Numbered from the stretch's first letter, positions 28,701 to 38,714 are shown. The stretch: DNA of 64,000 bases from Sedimentibacter sp. zth1 (GCF_017352195.1 NZ_CP071445.1:2480001-2544000), one strand, 5' to 3'. The notes: a model not told the origin generated them from the sequence alone. Translations and numbers: made by a program.

Positions 28701-28961
28701 AAATTCTCCTAAATAATTAATATATATAATGATACACCATTTTGAGAAAATAAACATTACATTTACATAACATTTTAATATTTTAATATTTTAATATTTT
28801 ACAATTTCTAAAATAAAAAACATTTATAGTTAATTAGACGAAAAATACATAAATTTGTTCAAAATATACTAATGTTTTTTTATGTTTAATAGTTTTGATT
28901 AGTGAACATATTATTAGTATAGTTTAATAAATTATACTAATTATTTTATAAAAAATGAATA

Positions 28962-28990
28962 TTGACATTAAGTGAAAATCATGATACCAT
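28962..28990 (+). promoter_or_regulatory. Promoter of the SAM riboswitch-metK transcript
   Basis: A perfect TTGACA (28962-28967) is followed after 17 bp by TACCAT (28985-28990) as a weak -10. It lies just before the riboswitch. The DNA from 28701 to 28961 is AT-rich and shows nothing else. Confidence 0.5.
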
Positions 28991-29002
28991 TACGTTGTAA
29001 AC

Positions 29003-29093
29003 CTTATCAAGAGTGGTGGAGGGAATAGGCCCTTAGAAACCCGGCAGCCTGTTAAATCAAGGTGCTAAATCCTACGTAATTACGAAAGATGAG
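29003..29093 (+). promoter_or_regulatory. SAM-I (S-box) riboswitch
   Basis: A classic S-box leader. P1 forms between CTTATC (29003) and GATGAG (29088). Inside are the core blocks GAGGGAATAGGCCC, GAAACCCGGCAGCC and AAGGTGCTAAATCC. When SAM binds, P1 holds GATGAG and the downstream terminator forms. Without SAM, GATGAG can pair with the CTCATC of the terminator arm as antiterminator. It controls metK, consistent with feedback on SAM synthesis. Confidence 0.95.
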
Positions 29094-29117
29094 GAGAAAT
29101 TATAACAAGACTACGTT

Positions 29118-29150
29118 ATCTTTCTCATCATGAGGAAGATTTTTTTTGCT
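29118..29150 (+). terminator. Riboswitch-controlled terminator
   Basis: TCTTTCTCAT pairs with ATGAGGAAGA followed by T8. The CTCATC arm is complementary to the P1 strand GATGAG, which makes the two folds exclusive. Confidence 0.88.
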
Positions 29151-29212
29151 TTTAAAAAAATCGACTAATAATTAAGGTTATTATAAAAATACTAATGAAA
29201 ATGGAGGAAAAA

Positions 29213-30391
29213 ATGAAAAAATGGTTATTTACTTCTGAGTCAGTAACAGAAGGACATCCTGATAAGATGTGCGACCAAATCTCAGATGGTATTTTAGATG
29301 AAATATTGAGAAATGATCCAAATGGAAGAGTTGCTTGTGAAACAACAACAACAACAGGGTTGGTGCTAGTGACAGGCGAAATTTCAACAAATTGTTATAT
29401 AGATATACCTAAAACAGTTAGAAAAATTGTTGAAGAAATAGGCTATACTAACGCAGAGTATGGATTTGACTGTAAAACTTGTGCTGTAATATCTGCTATA
29501 GATGAACAATCGACAGATATTGCTATGGGAGTTGATGCAGCAGTAGAATTCAAAGAAAATATGAATGATGAAAATGACTTGATTGGTGCTGGAGATCAAG
29601 GATTGATGTTTGGCTTTGCATGTAATGAAACTGATGAATATATGCCTATGCCAATATATTTAGCACATAAGTTATCAAGAAGATTAACAGAGGTAAGAAA
29701 AAATGGTGCATTAGATTACCTTAGACCTGATGGTAAAACACAAGTAACAATTGAGTACCTTGGAAATAAACCTGTTAGAGTGGATACGATAGTTATATCA
29801 ACTCAACATAGTGCGGATGTAGAAACGTCTAAAATAAGAGAAGACTTAATTAAATATGTTATTAATGAAATAGTACCACAAGAATTACTAGATGAAAATA
29901 CTAAATACTATATTAATCCAACAGGAAGATTTGTAATAGGTGGGCCACAAGGAGATTCAGGATTAACAGGAAGAAAAATTATAGTTGATACTTATGGTGG
30001 GTATGCAAGACATGGTGGTGGAGCATTCTCTGGAAAAGATTCAACAAAGGTTGACCGTTCAGCAGCATATGCAGCAAGACATATAGCTAAAAATATTGTC
30101 GCAGCAGGACTTGCTGATAAATGTGAAGTTCAATTAGCATATGCTATTGGTGTAGCTAAACCTGTTTCGATTATGGTTGATACATTTAATACTAATAAAA
30201 TAGCAGAAGAAATAATTGAAGAGGCTGTTAGTAAAAACTTTGATTTAAGACCATCTGCAATAATTAATAGTTTAGATTTAAGAAGACCAATTTACAAACA
30301 AGTTGCTGCATATGGACACTTTGGTAGAAATGATTTAGACTTACCATGGGAAAAATTGGACAAAGTAGAAGCTTTGAAAAAATATTTATAA
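29213..30391 (+). CDS. metK: S-adenosylmethionine synthetase
   Basis: A 392-aa enzyme making SAM from methionine and ATP. It starts with the family N-terminus ([12 protein letters not shown]). The hexapeptide GAGDQG lies near residue 118 and the glycine-rich P-loop GGGAFSGKD near 265. Its regulation is visible directly as the S-box leader and terminator upstream. ATG 29213 is chosen because GGAGG sits 8 nt before it; an upstream in-frame ATG at 29195 has no site. Confidence 0.97.
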   Translation: MKKWLFTSESVTEGHPDKMCDQISDGILDEILRNDPNGRVACETTTTTGLVLVTGEISTNCYIDIPKTVRKIVEEIGYTNAEYGFDCKTCAVISAIDEQSTDIAMGVDAAVEFKENMNDENDLIGAGDQGLMFGFACNETDEYMPMPIYLAHKLSRRLTEVRKNGALDYLRPDGKTQVTIEYLGNKPVRVDTIVISTQHSADVETSKIREDLIKYVINEIVPQELLDENTKYYINPTGRFVIGGPQGDSGLTGRKIIVDTYGGYARHGGGAFSGKDSTKVDRSAAYAARHIAKNIVAAGLADKCEVQLAYAIGVAKPVSIMVDTFNTNKIAEEIIEEAVSKNFDLRPSAIINSLDLRRPIYKQVAAYGHFGRNDLDLPWEKLDKVEALKKYL

Positions 30392-30399
30392 TAATAATA

Positions 30400-30433
30400 A
30401 ATGCTCTAATTAATAATTAGGGCATTTTTTTTA
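30400..30433 (+). terminator. Terminator of metK
   Basis: ATGCTCTAATT pairs with AATTAGGGCAT, then T8. Confidence 0.85.
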
Positions 30434-30643
30434 CTAAGAAGTTTTACTATTAGTATTAAAAACTCTAATTTGTGTAAAAACTTTTTAACACCATAAAAGT
30501 ATAAGTGTAGAGTGCATTATTGGTGTTTTAACATTCTATCAAAAAAGTATATATAGTATTTGAAAGAATAAAAAAATCAAAATAGGCAAGCATATATATA
30601 TTCTAGTTTAAATAAAATATACAAAAAATAAGGAAGTGAAAAT

Positions 30644-31006
30644 ATGTATCTTGTCACATATGAAAATGATACTAAAATCGATAAAGTAAGAGATATTCAG
30701 AGTTTATACGAAATATGCAGAAATATGAATGTTGAAGCATTAGACGAATTAGAAGAAAATTATACTGAAGATATTGAAGATATGCAAACAAATAGAATAA
30801 AAGAATTATTAAACGTGTTTACTGAAGGTATTTGTGTTTATAAAATTAAAAACGTAATAAAAAGTGTAGAAGAATGTAAAATTGACGAAGAAGAAAAAGC
30901 TGCTATTTTAGAGGTTCTAAGGGATAATGACATAGTTCGATTTAATATTGATGTTTTTTATAATTTATCTGACATTTTAATTGATACTGAAGAAGAAATA
31001 TTTTAA
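30644..31006 (+). CDS. Small acidic protein of unknown function
   Basis: A 120-aa cytoplasmic protein, strongly acidic and mostly helical in pattern, with no signal peptide, membrane segment or Cys pair. Two Cys are scattered. No family is recognised. The ribosome site AAGGAAG is good and codon use matches neighbours, so it is likely a real gene. It stands alone between the metK terminator and degV, and is followed by the short hairpin repeat at 31010. Confidence 0.65.
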   Translation: MYLVTYENDTKIDKVRDIQSLYEICRNMNVEALDELEENYTEDIEDMQTNRIKELLNVFTEGICVYKIKNVIKSVEECKIDEEEKAAILEVLRDNDIVRFNIDVFYNLSDILIDTEEEIF

Positions 31007-31009
31007 AAA

Positions 31010-31026
31010 AGTTGCTACGCAACTCC
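31010..31026 (+). repeat. Short hairpin repeat AGTTGCTACGCAACTCC
   Basis: A near copy (one base different) of the element at 14099-14115, again just after a gene end. GTTGC/GCAAC arms give a perfect small hairpin. Confidence 0.4.
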
Positions 31027-31030
31027 TAGT

Positions 31031-31073
31031 ATAAAAAAAATTCAAAAAGTTATTATTCAATAACTTTTTGAAT
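31031..31073 (-). terminator. Terminator overlapping the 3' end of degV
   Basis: TTCAAAAAGTTAT pairs with ATAACTTTTTGAA, followed on the minus strand by T8. One arm is made of the last codons of degV. Confidence 0.8.
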
Positions 31074-31913
31074 TCCTATACCTATAAGACCAGGTCCTGT
31101 ATGAACACCAAGTGCAGGACTTACTGTTCCTTTTAAAAGCGTTCCAAAACTTTTTAACGTGTTTTTTACAGATATTTCAAGAGTGTTTATTTCCTCTAAA
31201 GCATTTCCATGTACTAATGCAATGTTATATTTAGAAAATTTATCTGCAAATTTACGTGCAAATGATAAAGTCTTATTTATTGATTGTTTTCTTCCGATAC
31301 ATTTATTTAGACTGTAGTATACCCCGTCTTCATTACATGATATTATAGGTTTTACATCTAGCAGTGAACCTATCACACCACTTACAAGACCAATTCTTCC
31401 ACCTTTTTTTAAATATTCCAAAGTTTTTAAGCAGAAGAATACTTTTGTGTTTTTTATATTATTTAATAATTTGTTTTTTATTTCTTCAAAGCTATTTTCT
31501 TTTTCAACAAGTTCAGCTGCACTAATAGCTGAAAAACCCGCACCTATACCAATATTCTTTGTATCTAAAACAAAAGTATTTAAAGTAGTAAATCGACTTG
31601 CGATAAGTCTTATAGCATTACCTGTTCCACTAAGTCTACTTGACATTGTAACAACAATAACTTTTTTGTAACCTTCATTTTCGATTTTTTGAAAAGTTTT
31701 TTCTATTAAGTCTAAGCAAGGTAGTGAAGTTTTTGGAATTTCTTCATTTAATCGTTTGTATACCTCTTCATTTGATATGTCTATGCCATCTCTATAAGAG
31801 TTATTTTTAAAATTAATTAAAATTGGTAGTACAAACATGTTGTATCTTTCAATATATTTTCTTGGTACATCAGTACAAGAATCAATAACTATAGCTATAC
31901 TATTATTATTCAT
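31053..31913 (-). CDS. DegV family fatty acid-binding protein
   Basis: A 286-aa DegV protein. It starts with IAIVIDSCTDVP, has TSLP near residue 58 for the lipid carboxylate, TMSSRLSGTGNA near 90, and EYLKKGGRIG near 165. HTGPGLIGIG near the end is the second signature. The family binds fatty acids for the FakA/FakB kinase pathway or serves related lipid roles. Ribosome site AGGAGG. Monocistronic. Confidence 0.92.
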   Translation of the reverse strand: MNNNSIAIVIDSCTDVPRKYIERYNMFVLPILINFKNNSYRDGIDISNEEVYKRLNEEIPKTSLPCLDLIEKTFQKIENEGYKKVIVVTMSSRLSGTGNAIRLIASRFTTLNTFVLDTKNIGIGAGFSAISAAELVEKENSFEEIKNKLLNNIKNTKVFFCLKTLEYLKKGGRIGLVSGVIGSLLDVKPIISCNEDGVYYSLNKCIGRKQSINKTLSFARKFADKFSKYNIALVHGNALEEINTLEISVKNTLKSFGTLLKGTVSPALGVHTGPGLIGIGIQKVIE

Positions 31914-32038
31914 AATGCCTCCTAAAACATAAAACTACTATAGGTAGTTAATGTAACTATGTTAAAGCATATTTGTTGTTTTGTCAAGCAATTGTATATT
32001 ATTATTATAGAAATTTTATCTCTATATAAAAAAAATGT

Positions 32039-32091
32039 AAAAATAAGACTAACATATAGCAATGCTATACATTAGTCTTATTTTTATTTTC
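32039..32091 (-). terminator. Terminator of the CofE-like gene
   Basis: AAAATAAGACTAA pairs with TTAGTCTTATTTT, with an inner ATAGCAATGCTAT stem and a minus-strand T-run. Confidence 0.8.
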
Positions 32092-32116
32092 GCCAATTAT
32101 TTAATTTTTATATAAA

Positions 32117-33307
32117 TTAATTTGTAAAATTGTCAAAGTATCCTTGAACAAGTACAACTGGTGTTCCTTTATCGCCAGAACCACTAGTTAAGTCACATAA
32201 TGAACCGATTAAATCAGTTAAACGTCTTGGAGTAGTTCCTTGTGAAGCCATGTTACCAACTAAGTTTTCTTTTTTAGCTTTTATACTGTTAGAAATAGCT
32301 TGCTTTAATTCTTCGCCCTTTAAATCTTTAAAATCATTATCTGCTAAATATTTAAGCTTTAGCTCGTTAGGAGTGCCTTCTAAGCCTTCAGTATATGCAG
32401 GAGATACGCATGGATCAGCAAGTTCCCATATTTTTCCTTGTGGGTCTTTGAATGCACCATCTCCATAAACCATTACTTCTATGTGTTTATCAGTTTTATT
32501 TAATATTTGTCTTTGAATATCTTCTACAAAATCTTGACATTCACGTGGAAATAGCTTTATTGTATTTTCAGTCGACTTGTTAGAGCCAAGTAAACCGTAG
32601 GCTTTATTGAAACCACTTCCATCGACACTTTCATTCAATATATCATCAAGTCCTAAAACTATTTTTGCTCCGTTAGCTTTTAATATTCGTTTTGTACGTG
32701 CACGAGTATGAATATCACAAGTTACAATTTTATCTGCATAGTTAACAATTGTCTTAGCTTGATTTGCAAAAATTATTTCAACATCAGCACCAGCATCTCT
32801 AATTATATCGCCGTAGTACTGAACGTAATCAACTCCTGTAAATTGATGTTTATTCTCACCAAATAATTCTCTGTATCTTTCAAGTGTTAAAACATCACTG
32901 TATGGATTGATACCAGCTTTGTCCAAATTATCTAAGGTAACTAGCTCATTTCCAACTTCGTCACTTGGATAGCTCAACATCAAAACAACTTTTTTAGCTC
33001 CCATCGCAATTCCTTTTAAACATATTGCAAAACGATTACGAGAAAGAATTGGGAAAATTACTCCTATAGTTTCTCCGCCTAGTTTGTTTTTAATATCCTT
33101 AGCTATTGCTTCAACTGTTGCGTAATTACCTTGTGAACGTGCAACTATTGATTCTGTAACTGCAACAACGTCTCTATTCCTTAACTCAAATCCTTCTGAA
33201 ATTTTTGCATCAAGAACACTGTTGACAACTATATCAGCTAAATTATCTCCTTGTCTAATTATTGGACAACGAACGCCTCTTGAAATTGTTCCGACTTTTC
33301 TTTCCAT
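32117..33307 (-). CDS. Coenzyme F420-0:L-glutamate ligase-like protein
   Basis: A 396-aa protein of the CofE superfamily. Family-like stretches are VVAVTESIVARSQGN near residue 48, FPILSRNRFA near 87, VMVYGDGAFKDP near 280 and DLTSGSGDKGTP near 375. True CofE adds glutamate to F420-0 and is about 250 aa; this longer Firmicute version occurs in organisms not known to make F420, so the substrate is unknown. No other F420 gene is in the window. ATG 33307 follows AAGGGTG. It is divergent from a LysR gene, a likely regulator. Confidence 0.75.
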   Translation of the reverse strand: MERKVGTISRGVRCPIIRQGDNLADIVVNSVLDAKISEGFELRNRDVVAVTESIVARSQGNYATVEAIAKDIKNKLGGETIGVIFPILSRNRFAICLKGIAMGAKKVVLMLSYPSDEVGNELVTLDNLDKAGINPYSDVLTLERYRELFGENKHQFTGVDYVQYYGDIIRDAGADVEIIFANQAKTIVNYADKIVTCDIHTRARTKRILKANGAKIVLGLDDILNESVDGSGFNKAYGLLGSNKSTENTIKLFPRECQDFVEDIQRQILNKTDKHIEVMVYGDGAFKDPQGKIWELADPCVSPAYTEGLEGTPNELKLKYLADNDFKDLKGEELKQAISNSIKAKKENLVGNMASQGTTPRRLTDLIGSLCDLTSGSGDKGTPVVLVQGYFDNFTN

Positions 33308-33333
33308 ATTTATCACCCTTCTAGATTAATTAT

Positions 33334-33377
33334 TTGACATAACTTATATATTTATTATAATATGAATATAATTATAA
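33334..33377 (+). promoter_or_regulatory. LysR gene promoter with overlapping dyad
   Basis: Consensus TTGACA (33334-33339), 16 bp, TATAAT (33356-33361) drive the LysR gene. A dyad TTATAA-N11-TTATAA (33355-33377) overlaps the -10 and could be the regulator's own site; that part is inference. Confidence 0.5.
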
Positions 33378-33419
33378 GTAAAATTAAATAAAATGTAAAA
33401 TGGTATAAGGAGAGCTTAT

Positions 33420-34289
33420 ATGAATATTAAATTAGGTCAGTATAGAATTTTTAATGAAGCGGCGAGCACACTTTCATTTTCAAAGGCAGCATCCAACCTA
33501 TATATATCACAGTCAGCTGTTTCACAATCAATAAGTGCAATTGAAAAAGAGCTTGAAACAACACTTTTTATAAGGCAGTCAAAAAGTGTAAGCTTAACAA
33601 GAGAAGGCGAGATGCTCTATAAACATATTAATCAGGCATTAAATTTGATAACGAATGCAGAAAATGAAATAATAAACTATTGTGATTTGAAAAAAGGAGA
33701 GCTTGTGATAGGAGCATCGGATACTCTATGCCAATATTTTTTGCCTCCGTTTTTAGTGAAATATCATCAAAGATATCCTAATATAAAAATGAAGGTGCTA
33801 AATAGAACGAGCTTTCAGACGATCGAACTTTTGAAATCGGGACAGATAGATATAGGTTTTTTAAATCTTCCAATAATGGATGAGTCACTTCATATAGCTC
33901 AGTGCATGAAGGTGCATGATATTTTTGTTTCCTCTAAGAGAGATGATAGAGTATATAAAACTAAAGAAATTGCTGAGATGCCACTTATTTTATTAGAAAA
34001 AAACTCAAATTCAAGAACGTTTGTAGATAATCATTTTGCAAAAAGTGGTTTGCTTCTTGATGCCAATGTTGAACTTGGTGCACATGAATTGTTAATAAAG
34101 ATGGCTCAGCTCGATTTTGGAGTGTCATGTGTCATTAAAGAATTTTCTAAAGATTATCTTGAAAAAGGTTTAGTATACGAGTTAAAGATTGAAGACCCTA
34201 TACCAGAAAGAAGTATTGGGTATTCATACTTAAAAAGGAGAACACTACCTGCACCAACATTGAAATTTTTGGAATTATTAAAGGAATAA
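33420..34289 (+). CDS. LysR-family transcriptional regulator
   Basis: A 289-aa LysR protein. The N-terminal winged helix carries FNEAASTLSFSKAASNLYIS and the recognition stretch SQSAVSQSISAIEKELE at about residues 15-48. A linker helix and a periplasmic-binding-like effector domain (about 90-289) follow, with GELVIGASDTLCQYFLPPFL at its start. It faces the CofE-like gene across 112 bp and probably controls it and itself. Ribosome site AAGGAG. Confidence 0.9.
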   Translation: MNIKLGQYRIFNEAASTLSFSKAASNLYISQSAVSQSISAIEKELETTLFIRQSKSVSLTREGEMLYKHINQALNLITNAENEIINYCDLKKGELVIGASDTLCQYFLPPFLVKYHQRYPNIKMKVLNRTSFQTIELLKSGQIDIGFLNLPIMDESLHIAQCMKVHDIFVSSKRDDRVYKTKEIAEMPLILLEKNSNSRTFVDNHFAKSGLLLDANVELGAHELLIKMAQLDFGVSCVIKEFSKDYLEKGLVYELKIEDPIPERSIGYSYLKRRTLPAPTLKFLELLKE

Positions 34290-34306
34290 AATGGGAATAT
34301 ATTAAT

Positions 34307-35113
34307 TTACAATTTATATATTTTAGGTTTTCTGTGTTTAAGTAAAGGTAACTCATTTCTAACTTTGTCAATAAAACCTAAATCAATTTCAACAACTGCA
34401 GATTGTTCTTTTTCATCTAATCTATGCACGATATTTCCCCATGGAGAGGCAATAATAGAGTTGCCATAAGAAATATAGCTTGAGTTTATGTCTCTCGCAG
34501 GGGCTACTCCTACTGTAAAAACTTGATTATCTGCAGCACGTTGCCTGAATAAAAGTTCCCAGTGTGCAGGGCCTGTTGTCATGTTAAAAGCAGCAGGAAC
34601 AATAATTATACGCGCACCGTCTAATACCATATTTCTTGAAAGCTCCGGAAATCTTATGTCATAGCAAATACAAACACCAATTTTACAAAACTCTGTTTCA
34701 AATACGGTGCTTGAATCTCCTGCTGTTAGTGTGTCAGATTCTTTAAAATGCTGACCACCCTCCACATCAATGTCAAATAGATGTGCTTTTCTGTGTTTAC
34801 TAATAAGATGTCCTTGTCTGTCAAATATAAATGATGTGTTATATATTTTTTCTCCTTCTTTTTCAGGTATAGATCCTGCAACTAAATAAACATTATTATT
34901 TTTAGCAGAATTAGACATTGCATTATATGTAAATCCATTTATAGATTCAGCATATTTTTTAAAATAATAGTTTTTATAAGGACAGTTGAACATTTCAGGA
35001 AGTATAATTATATCTGCACCCTGCAATGCTAAAGAGTTGATGCTTTTTATAGCATTATTGACGTTCAGTTTTTTATCTTCGTATATATTGGATTGAATTA
35101 TTCCTAATTTTAT
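34307..35113 (-). CDS. Nitrilase/omega-amidase family hydrolase with non-canonical start
   Basis: A 268-aa carbon-nitrogen hydrolase closest to NIT2 omega-amidases. The triad is visible: Glu in ILPEMFN, Lys in SKHRKAHLFD, Cys in GVCICYDIRFPE. The N-terminal beta strand IKLGIIQSN is needed for the fold, but its frame has no ATG, GTG or TTG; an in-frame TAG lies just upstream. An ATA at 35111-35113 sits about 7 nt after AGAGGT and is the best start. A TTG at 35026 would remove the first 29 residues and has no ribosome site. Transcribed toward the LysR gene. Confidence 0.78.
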   Translation of the reverse strand: MKLGIIQSNIYEDKKLNVNNAIKSINSLALQGADIIILPEMFNCPYKNYYFKKYAESINGFTYNAMSNSAKNNNVYLVAGSIPEKEGEKIYNTSFIFDRQGHLISKHRKAHLFDIDVEGGQHFKESDTLTAGDSSTVFETEFCKIGVCICYDIRFPELSRNMVLDGARIIIVPAAFNMTTGPAHWELLFRQRAADNQVFTVGVAPARDINSSYISYGNSIIASPWGNIVHRLDEKEQSAVVEIDLGFIDKVRNELPLLKHRKPKIYKL

Positions 35114-35198
35114 TTTAAGTACCTCTTTCTAAAATATTTTATATAATTATTATACACATACAATTAATGTGTATGTCAATAGAAAACTAAATAAAATA

Positions 35199-35226
35199 AA
35201 AAAAATCGCGATTTCTCGCGATTTTT

Positions 35227-35228
<2 letters not shown>
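35199..35228 (-). terminator. Terminator of purA
   Basis: AAAAAATCGCGA-TTTC-TCGCGATTTTTT: a perfect 12-bp stem with T-runs on both strands. Confidence 0.9.
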
Positions 35229-36594
<1,366 letters not shown>

Positions 36595-36781
36595 CTAAAA
36601 ATTTTTGTATTTTGAATATATTTTATAATTAAGTATATAAACTATTCTTTTCAAAATTTCTATAAATATTACCATCTATAAAATAATTTCTATTAAAAAA
36701 GCATTTATCGTAAATGCACGACATATTATTACAAAAGCTAAATAAAAAAAATGATAAAATATAAAAAATGGAGGTGGTATT

Positions 36782-37063
36782 ATGAAAAATAGTAAAGAGT
36801 TAAATAGTATGCTTTATGACAATCTATTAAGACAAATAAACAAAGAAGGAATCAATGTAAAGAATACATTTTTTTACTTAGCAAAAGAGGAAATTCAAAT
36901 TATATATAATACTTGTTTAGATTTATTTTTGAAGCAAATTATTAACGTTTCAGTACATGATGAAAAATGCATAAGACTTATCAAAAGGAATGAATTATTA
37001 GAAATTGTTAAAGAAGAGGATAAAGTATTATATGATAAACACGTAATGTCAGTTTATACGTAA
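36782..37063 (+). CDS. 93-aa protein of unknown function, linked to the RiPP unit
   Basis: A 93-aa, mostly helical cytoplasmic protein with no recognisable family. It has a strong GGAGGTGGT ribosome site and its own terminator. A truncated near-identical copy lies at 38768-38960 upstream of the second precursor, so this gene was part of the tandem duplication that carries the RiPP precursors. That linkage suggests, without proof, a regulatory or immunity role. The truncated copy keeps its reading frame but changes several residues (for example VSVHDE to ISVHDE). Confidence 0.65.
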   Translation: MKNSKELNSMLYDNLLRQINKEGINVKNTFFYLAKEEIQIIYNTCLDLFLKQIINVSVHDEKCIRLIKRNELLEIVKEEDKVLYDKHVMSVYT

Positions 37064-37076
37064 CATTTACAGCAAT

Positions 37077-37126
37077 AAAAAAGTATGTTTGATAGATTCT
37101 AAATCATATTAATCATACTTTTTTTA
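37077..37126 (+). terminator. Terminator of the 93-aa gene
   Basis: AAAAAAGTATG pairs with CATACTTTTTTT, with a partly paired inner region (TTTGATAGA/TCTAAATCA). Confidence 0.7.
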
Positions 37127-37437
37127 ATGTTATCTACATTGTTAACCTATTTCCTACTTATTACTTTTATCAAATATATCATTAAGAGCTCTTGTCTAGT
37201 CTAATTTGATGAGATATCAAGAAATAATTATTCGACATTATGTATTATGAAATTGTATTATATGTATTATAATACATGACTGCTTATATAAAAATAATAT
37301 ATTAGTATTGGAAACTACTTGATATACAAGTTCACATAGTAATATTATTAAAAAAGCAAATATACAATAAAAATCTATAATCAAGTGCTAAATGAATAAA
37401 TATAGATAGCTATTTATATCTACACATTTAAAAATAA
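37127..37437. other. Long AT-rich upstream region of precursor A1
   Basis: No gene is supported here. It is AT-rich, partly conserved with 39023-39337 upstream of precursor A2 (shared blocks include AAGAAATAA, ATTCGACATTAT and AATACATGACTG). Conservation of non-coding DNA may simply reflect the recent duplication. Confidence 0.5.
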
Positions 37438-37446
37438 TGGTATAAT
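37438..37446 (+). promoter_or_regulatory. Extended -10 promoter of precursor A1
   Basis: TGGTATAAT, with no good -35 box, lies 97 bp before the start codon. It is identical to the element at 39338-39346. Confidence 0.55.
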
Positions 37447-37487
37447 ATTGAATATAAAAGAGAACATAATTTATTGCTCAATAAATG

Positions 37488-37798
37488 CCTACAAGATAAA
37501 AGTAGTACTAAATATTGTAAGATAATAATAGGAGGTAATGTGATGGAAAATAATAAATTTAAAGCTGTTAAAAAGGTATTAGATGAAAATAATGTTAATG
37601 CAATGAATGACGAACAATTTGTAAAGTTATTGGAAGAAGAAAATGTAAACAGTGATGGTTCTAAAAATGCTTTAGAGCAGACAGGTGTGGTTCCATTAAA
37701 TGATGGTTGTGGAATAATGGGTTGCTAAAAAGCGTTAAAAAGTAGCATAATAATTATTAAAGCAGTTTAGTAATTAAATACATACTTTATCTTGTAGG
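37488..37798 (+). repeat. Inverted repeat bracketing precursor A1
   Basis: CCTACAAGATAAA (37488-37500) and its exact complement TTTATCTTGTAGG (37786-37798) flank the precursor ORF, enclosing 285 nt. Pairing extends by GTA/TAC with one bulged base. Inside, just before the right arm, a second hairpin TAATTATTAAA-GCAG-TTTAGTAATTA (37751-37776) lies after the stop codon. In mRNA the arms would close a loop containing the whole ORF. Confidence 0.7.
37543..37728 (+). CDS. RiPP precursor peptide A1
   Basis: A 61-aa peptide: a charged helical leader (about residues 1-36), the motif LLEEENVNSDGSKNALE at about 29-45, and a short tail ending GCGIMGC with Cys56 and the C-terminal Cys61. The last 16 residues differ strongly from those of precursor A2 while the leader is nearly identical, typical of precursor leader/core division. 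ATG 37543 follows AGGAGGT; a longer frame upstream has no ribosome site. Its radical SAM partner gene downstream is broken, so it may depend on the enzymes of the second copy. Confidence 0.75.
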   Translation: MENNKFKAVKKVLDENNVNAMNDEQFVKLLEEENVNSDGSKNALEQTGVVPLNDGCGIMGC

Positions 37799-37834
37799 TA
37801 ATTTTAAAAAATTAGTATAAGGTTTGGAGATAAA

Positions 37835-38071
37835 ATGAGTATTATTAAAAAAGAAACTTCTTTAGGACTATTATACTATAGTGATATTACATATAGGTAT
37901 TTGCTATATTATAATGGAAAAATTATTAACGATGAGGCACAAGTAGAGAGGTTATTTGAAGACAATAGAATACCTTTTAGAGTTCAATTCGAGATAACAG
38001 AAAAATGTAATTTTTCTTGTTACTACTTATGATTTTACAGATATTTTAAAATATATAAATACTAAAAACTT
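37835..38071 (+). pseudogene. Radical SAM maturase remnant (copy 1)
   Basis: The first 64 residues match the intact enzyme at 39735 almost exactly, through two cysteines of the CxxxCxxC motif. The frame then hits TGA because about 125 bp are missing. A further 45 bp of homology follows, up to the joint with the IS3 remnant at about 38062-38071. No third cluster cysteine, barrel or SPASM domain remains, so it is not a working enzyme. Confidence 0.88.
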
Positions 38072-38385
38072 CATTATTCTTCTGATTCGTTTTAAATTAT
38101 ATATGATTCCAAACTGACCTTCTAACGTCATTTTAATCTGTTCAGCACCTTTTTTTGATTTTTAAAATTATATGCTTCTAAGATATTTCTTTGATTTCCT
38201 CATCATTAATATCTTGTTTTTCCCTTGAAATTTGTGATTTTAATGAGAAGTAGTTTTAATATCCAGAACGGGATACACCTACTAATTTACATAAATAGCT
38301 TATCATATTCTTAAGTTTATATTTTTTAATCACTAAATTTATCAGTATAAATTTTTGCTTAATTGACAATCCTACTTCTTTATCA
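38062..38385 (-). pseudogene. IS3 orfB (integrase) fragment
   Basis: The minus strand reads YKLKNMISYLCKLVGVSRS, the HTH-like N-terminus of IS3/IS150 orfB, then a stop. Later pieces (SLKSQISREKQDINDEE; KRIRRIMKF) lie in shifting frames. The DDE catalytic core is absent, so it cannot transpose. Confidence 0.7.
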
Positions 38386-38714
38386 TCCCCCTTTCTAAAA
38401 GTTCGATTTTTTTTAGCAATTTATTTTCAGCTTTCAATAAACTATTTTTAACTTTTAGTAGCGTATATTTCTCTTCTATTGATAATTCTTTTTTGCTCGG
38501 GCTTCTTAAATTCTTTTTCCTTGTATTTTGTAATCCATCTACCCCATCTTTTTTATAAGCTCTACGCCACCGCTTTCCAGATGAGTAAATTTGATTTGGT
38601 CCGAGAATTTCTATATCAAATCCACACTCTTCAAACATATACGTTGTAGGCTTGCGACTTTCATTTTCAGTTATAAAAATGCGTTTGGGTTCATCTCTCT
38701 TTTTCTATTATACA
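38372..38714 (-). pseudogene. IS3 orfA (helix-turn-helix) fragment
   Basis: The minus strand encodes a typical OrfA C-terminal half: KRWRRAYKKDGVDGL followed by a Leu/Lys-rich coiled coil (about 88 residues intact). The original ATG at 38712-38714 (MYNRKR) is split from the rest by what looks like a 2-base insertion in AGAGAGAT. An internal ATG at 38638 leaves an open frame, but a functional role is unlikely. Confidence 0.7.

Larger units (their letters stand above)
36876..38071 (+). repeat. Tandem duplication, copy 1 (decayed)
   Basis: This segment repeats at 38772-40096 with an offset of about 1.9 kb. It spans the 3' two-thirds of the 93-aa gene, terminator, promoter, leader, precursor A1 and the first part of a radical SAM gene. 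Within the radical SAM part, copy 1 has lost about 125 bp, equal to 39928-40052 in copy 2. Confidence 0.85.

Noticed and set aside
30434-30643. Possible small RNA between metK and the 120-aa gene
   Set aside because: No promoter-terminator pair or stable stem was seen; only AT-rich DNA.
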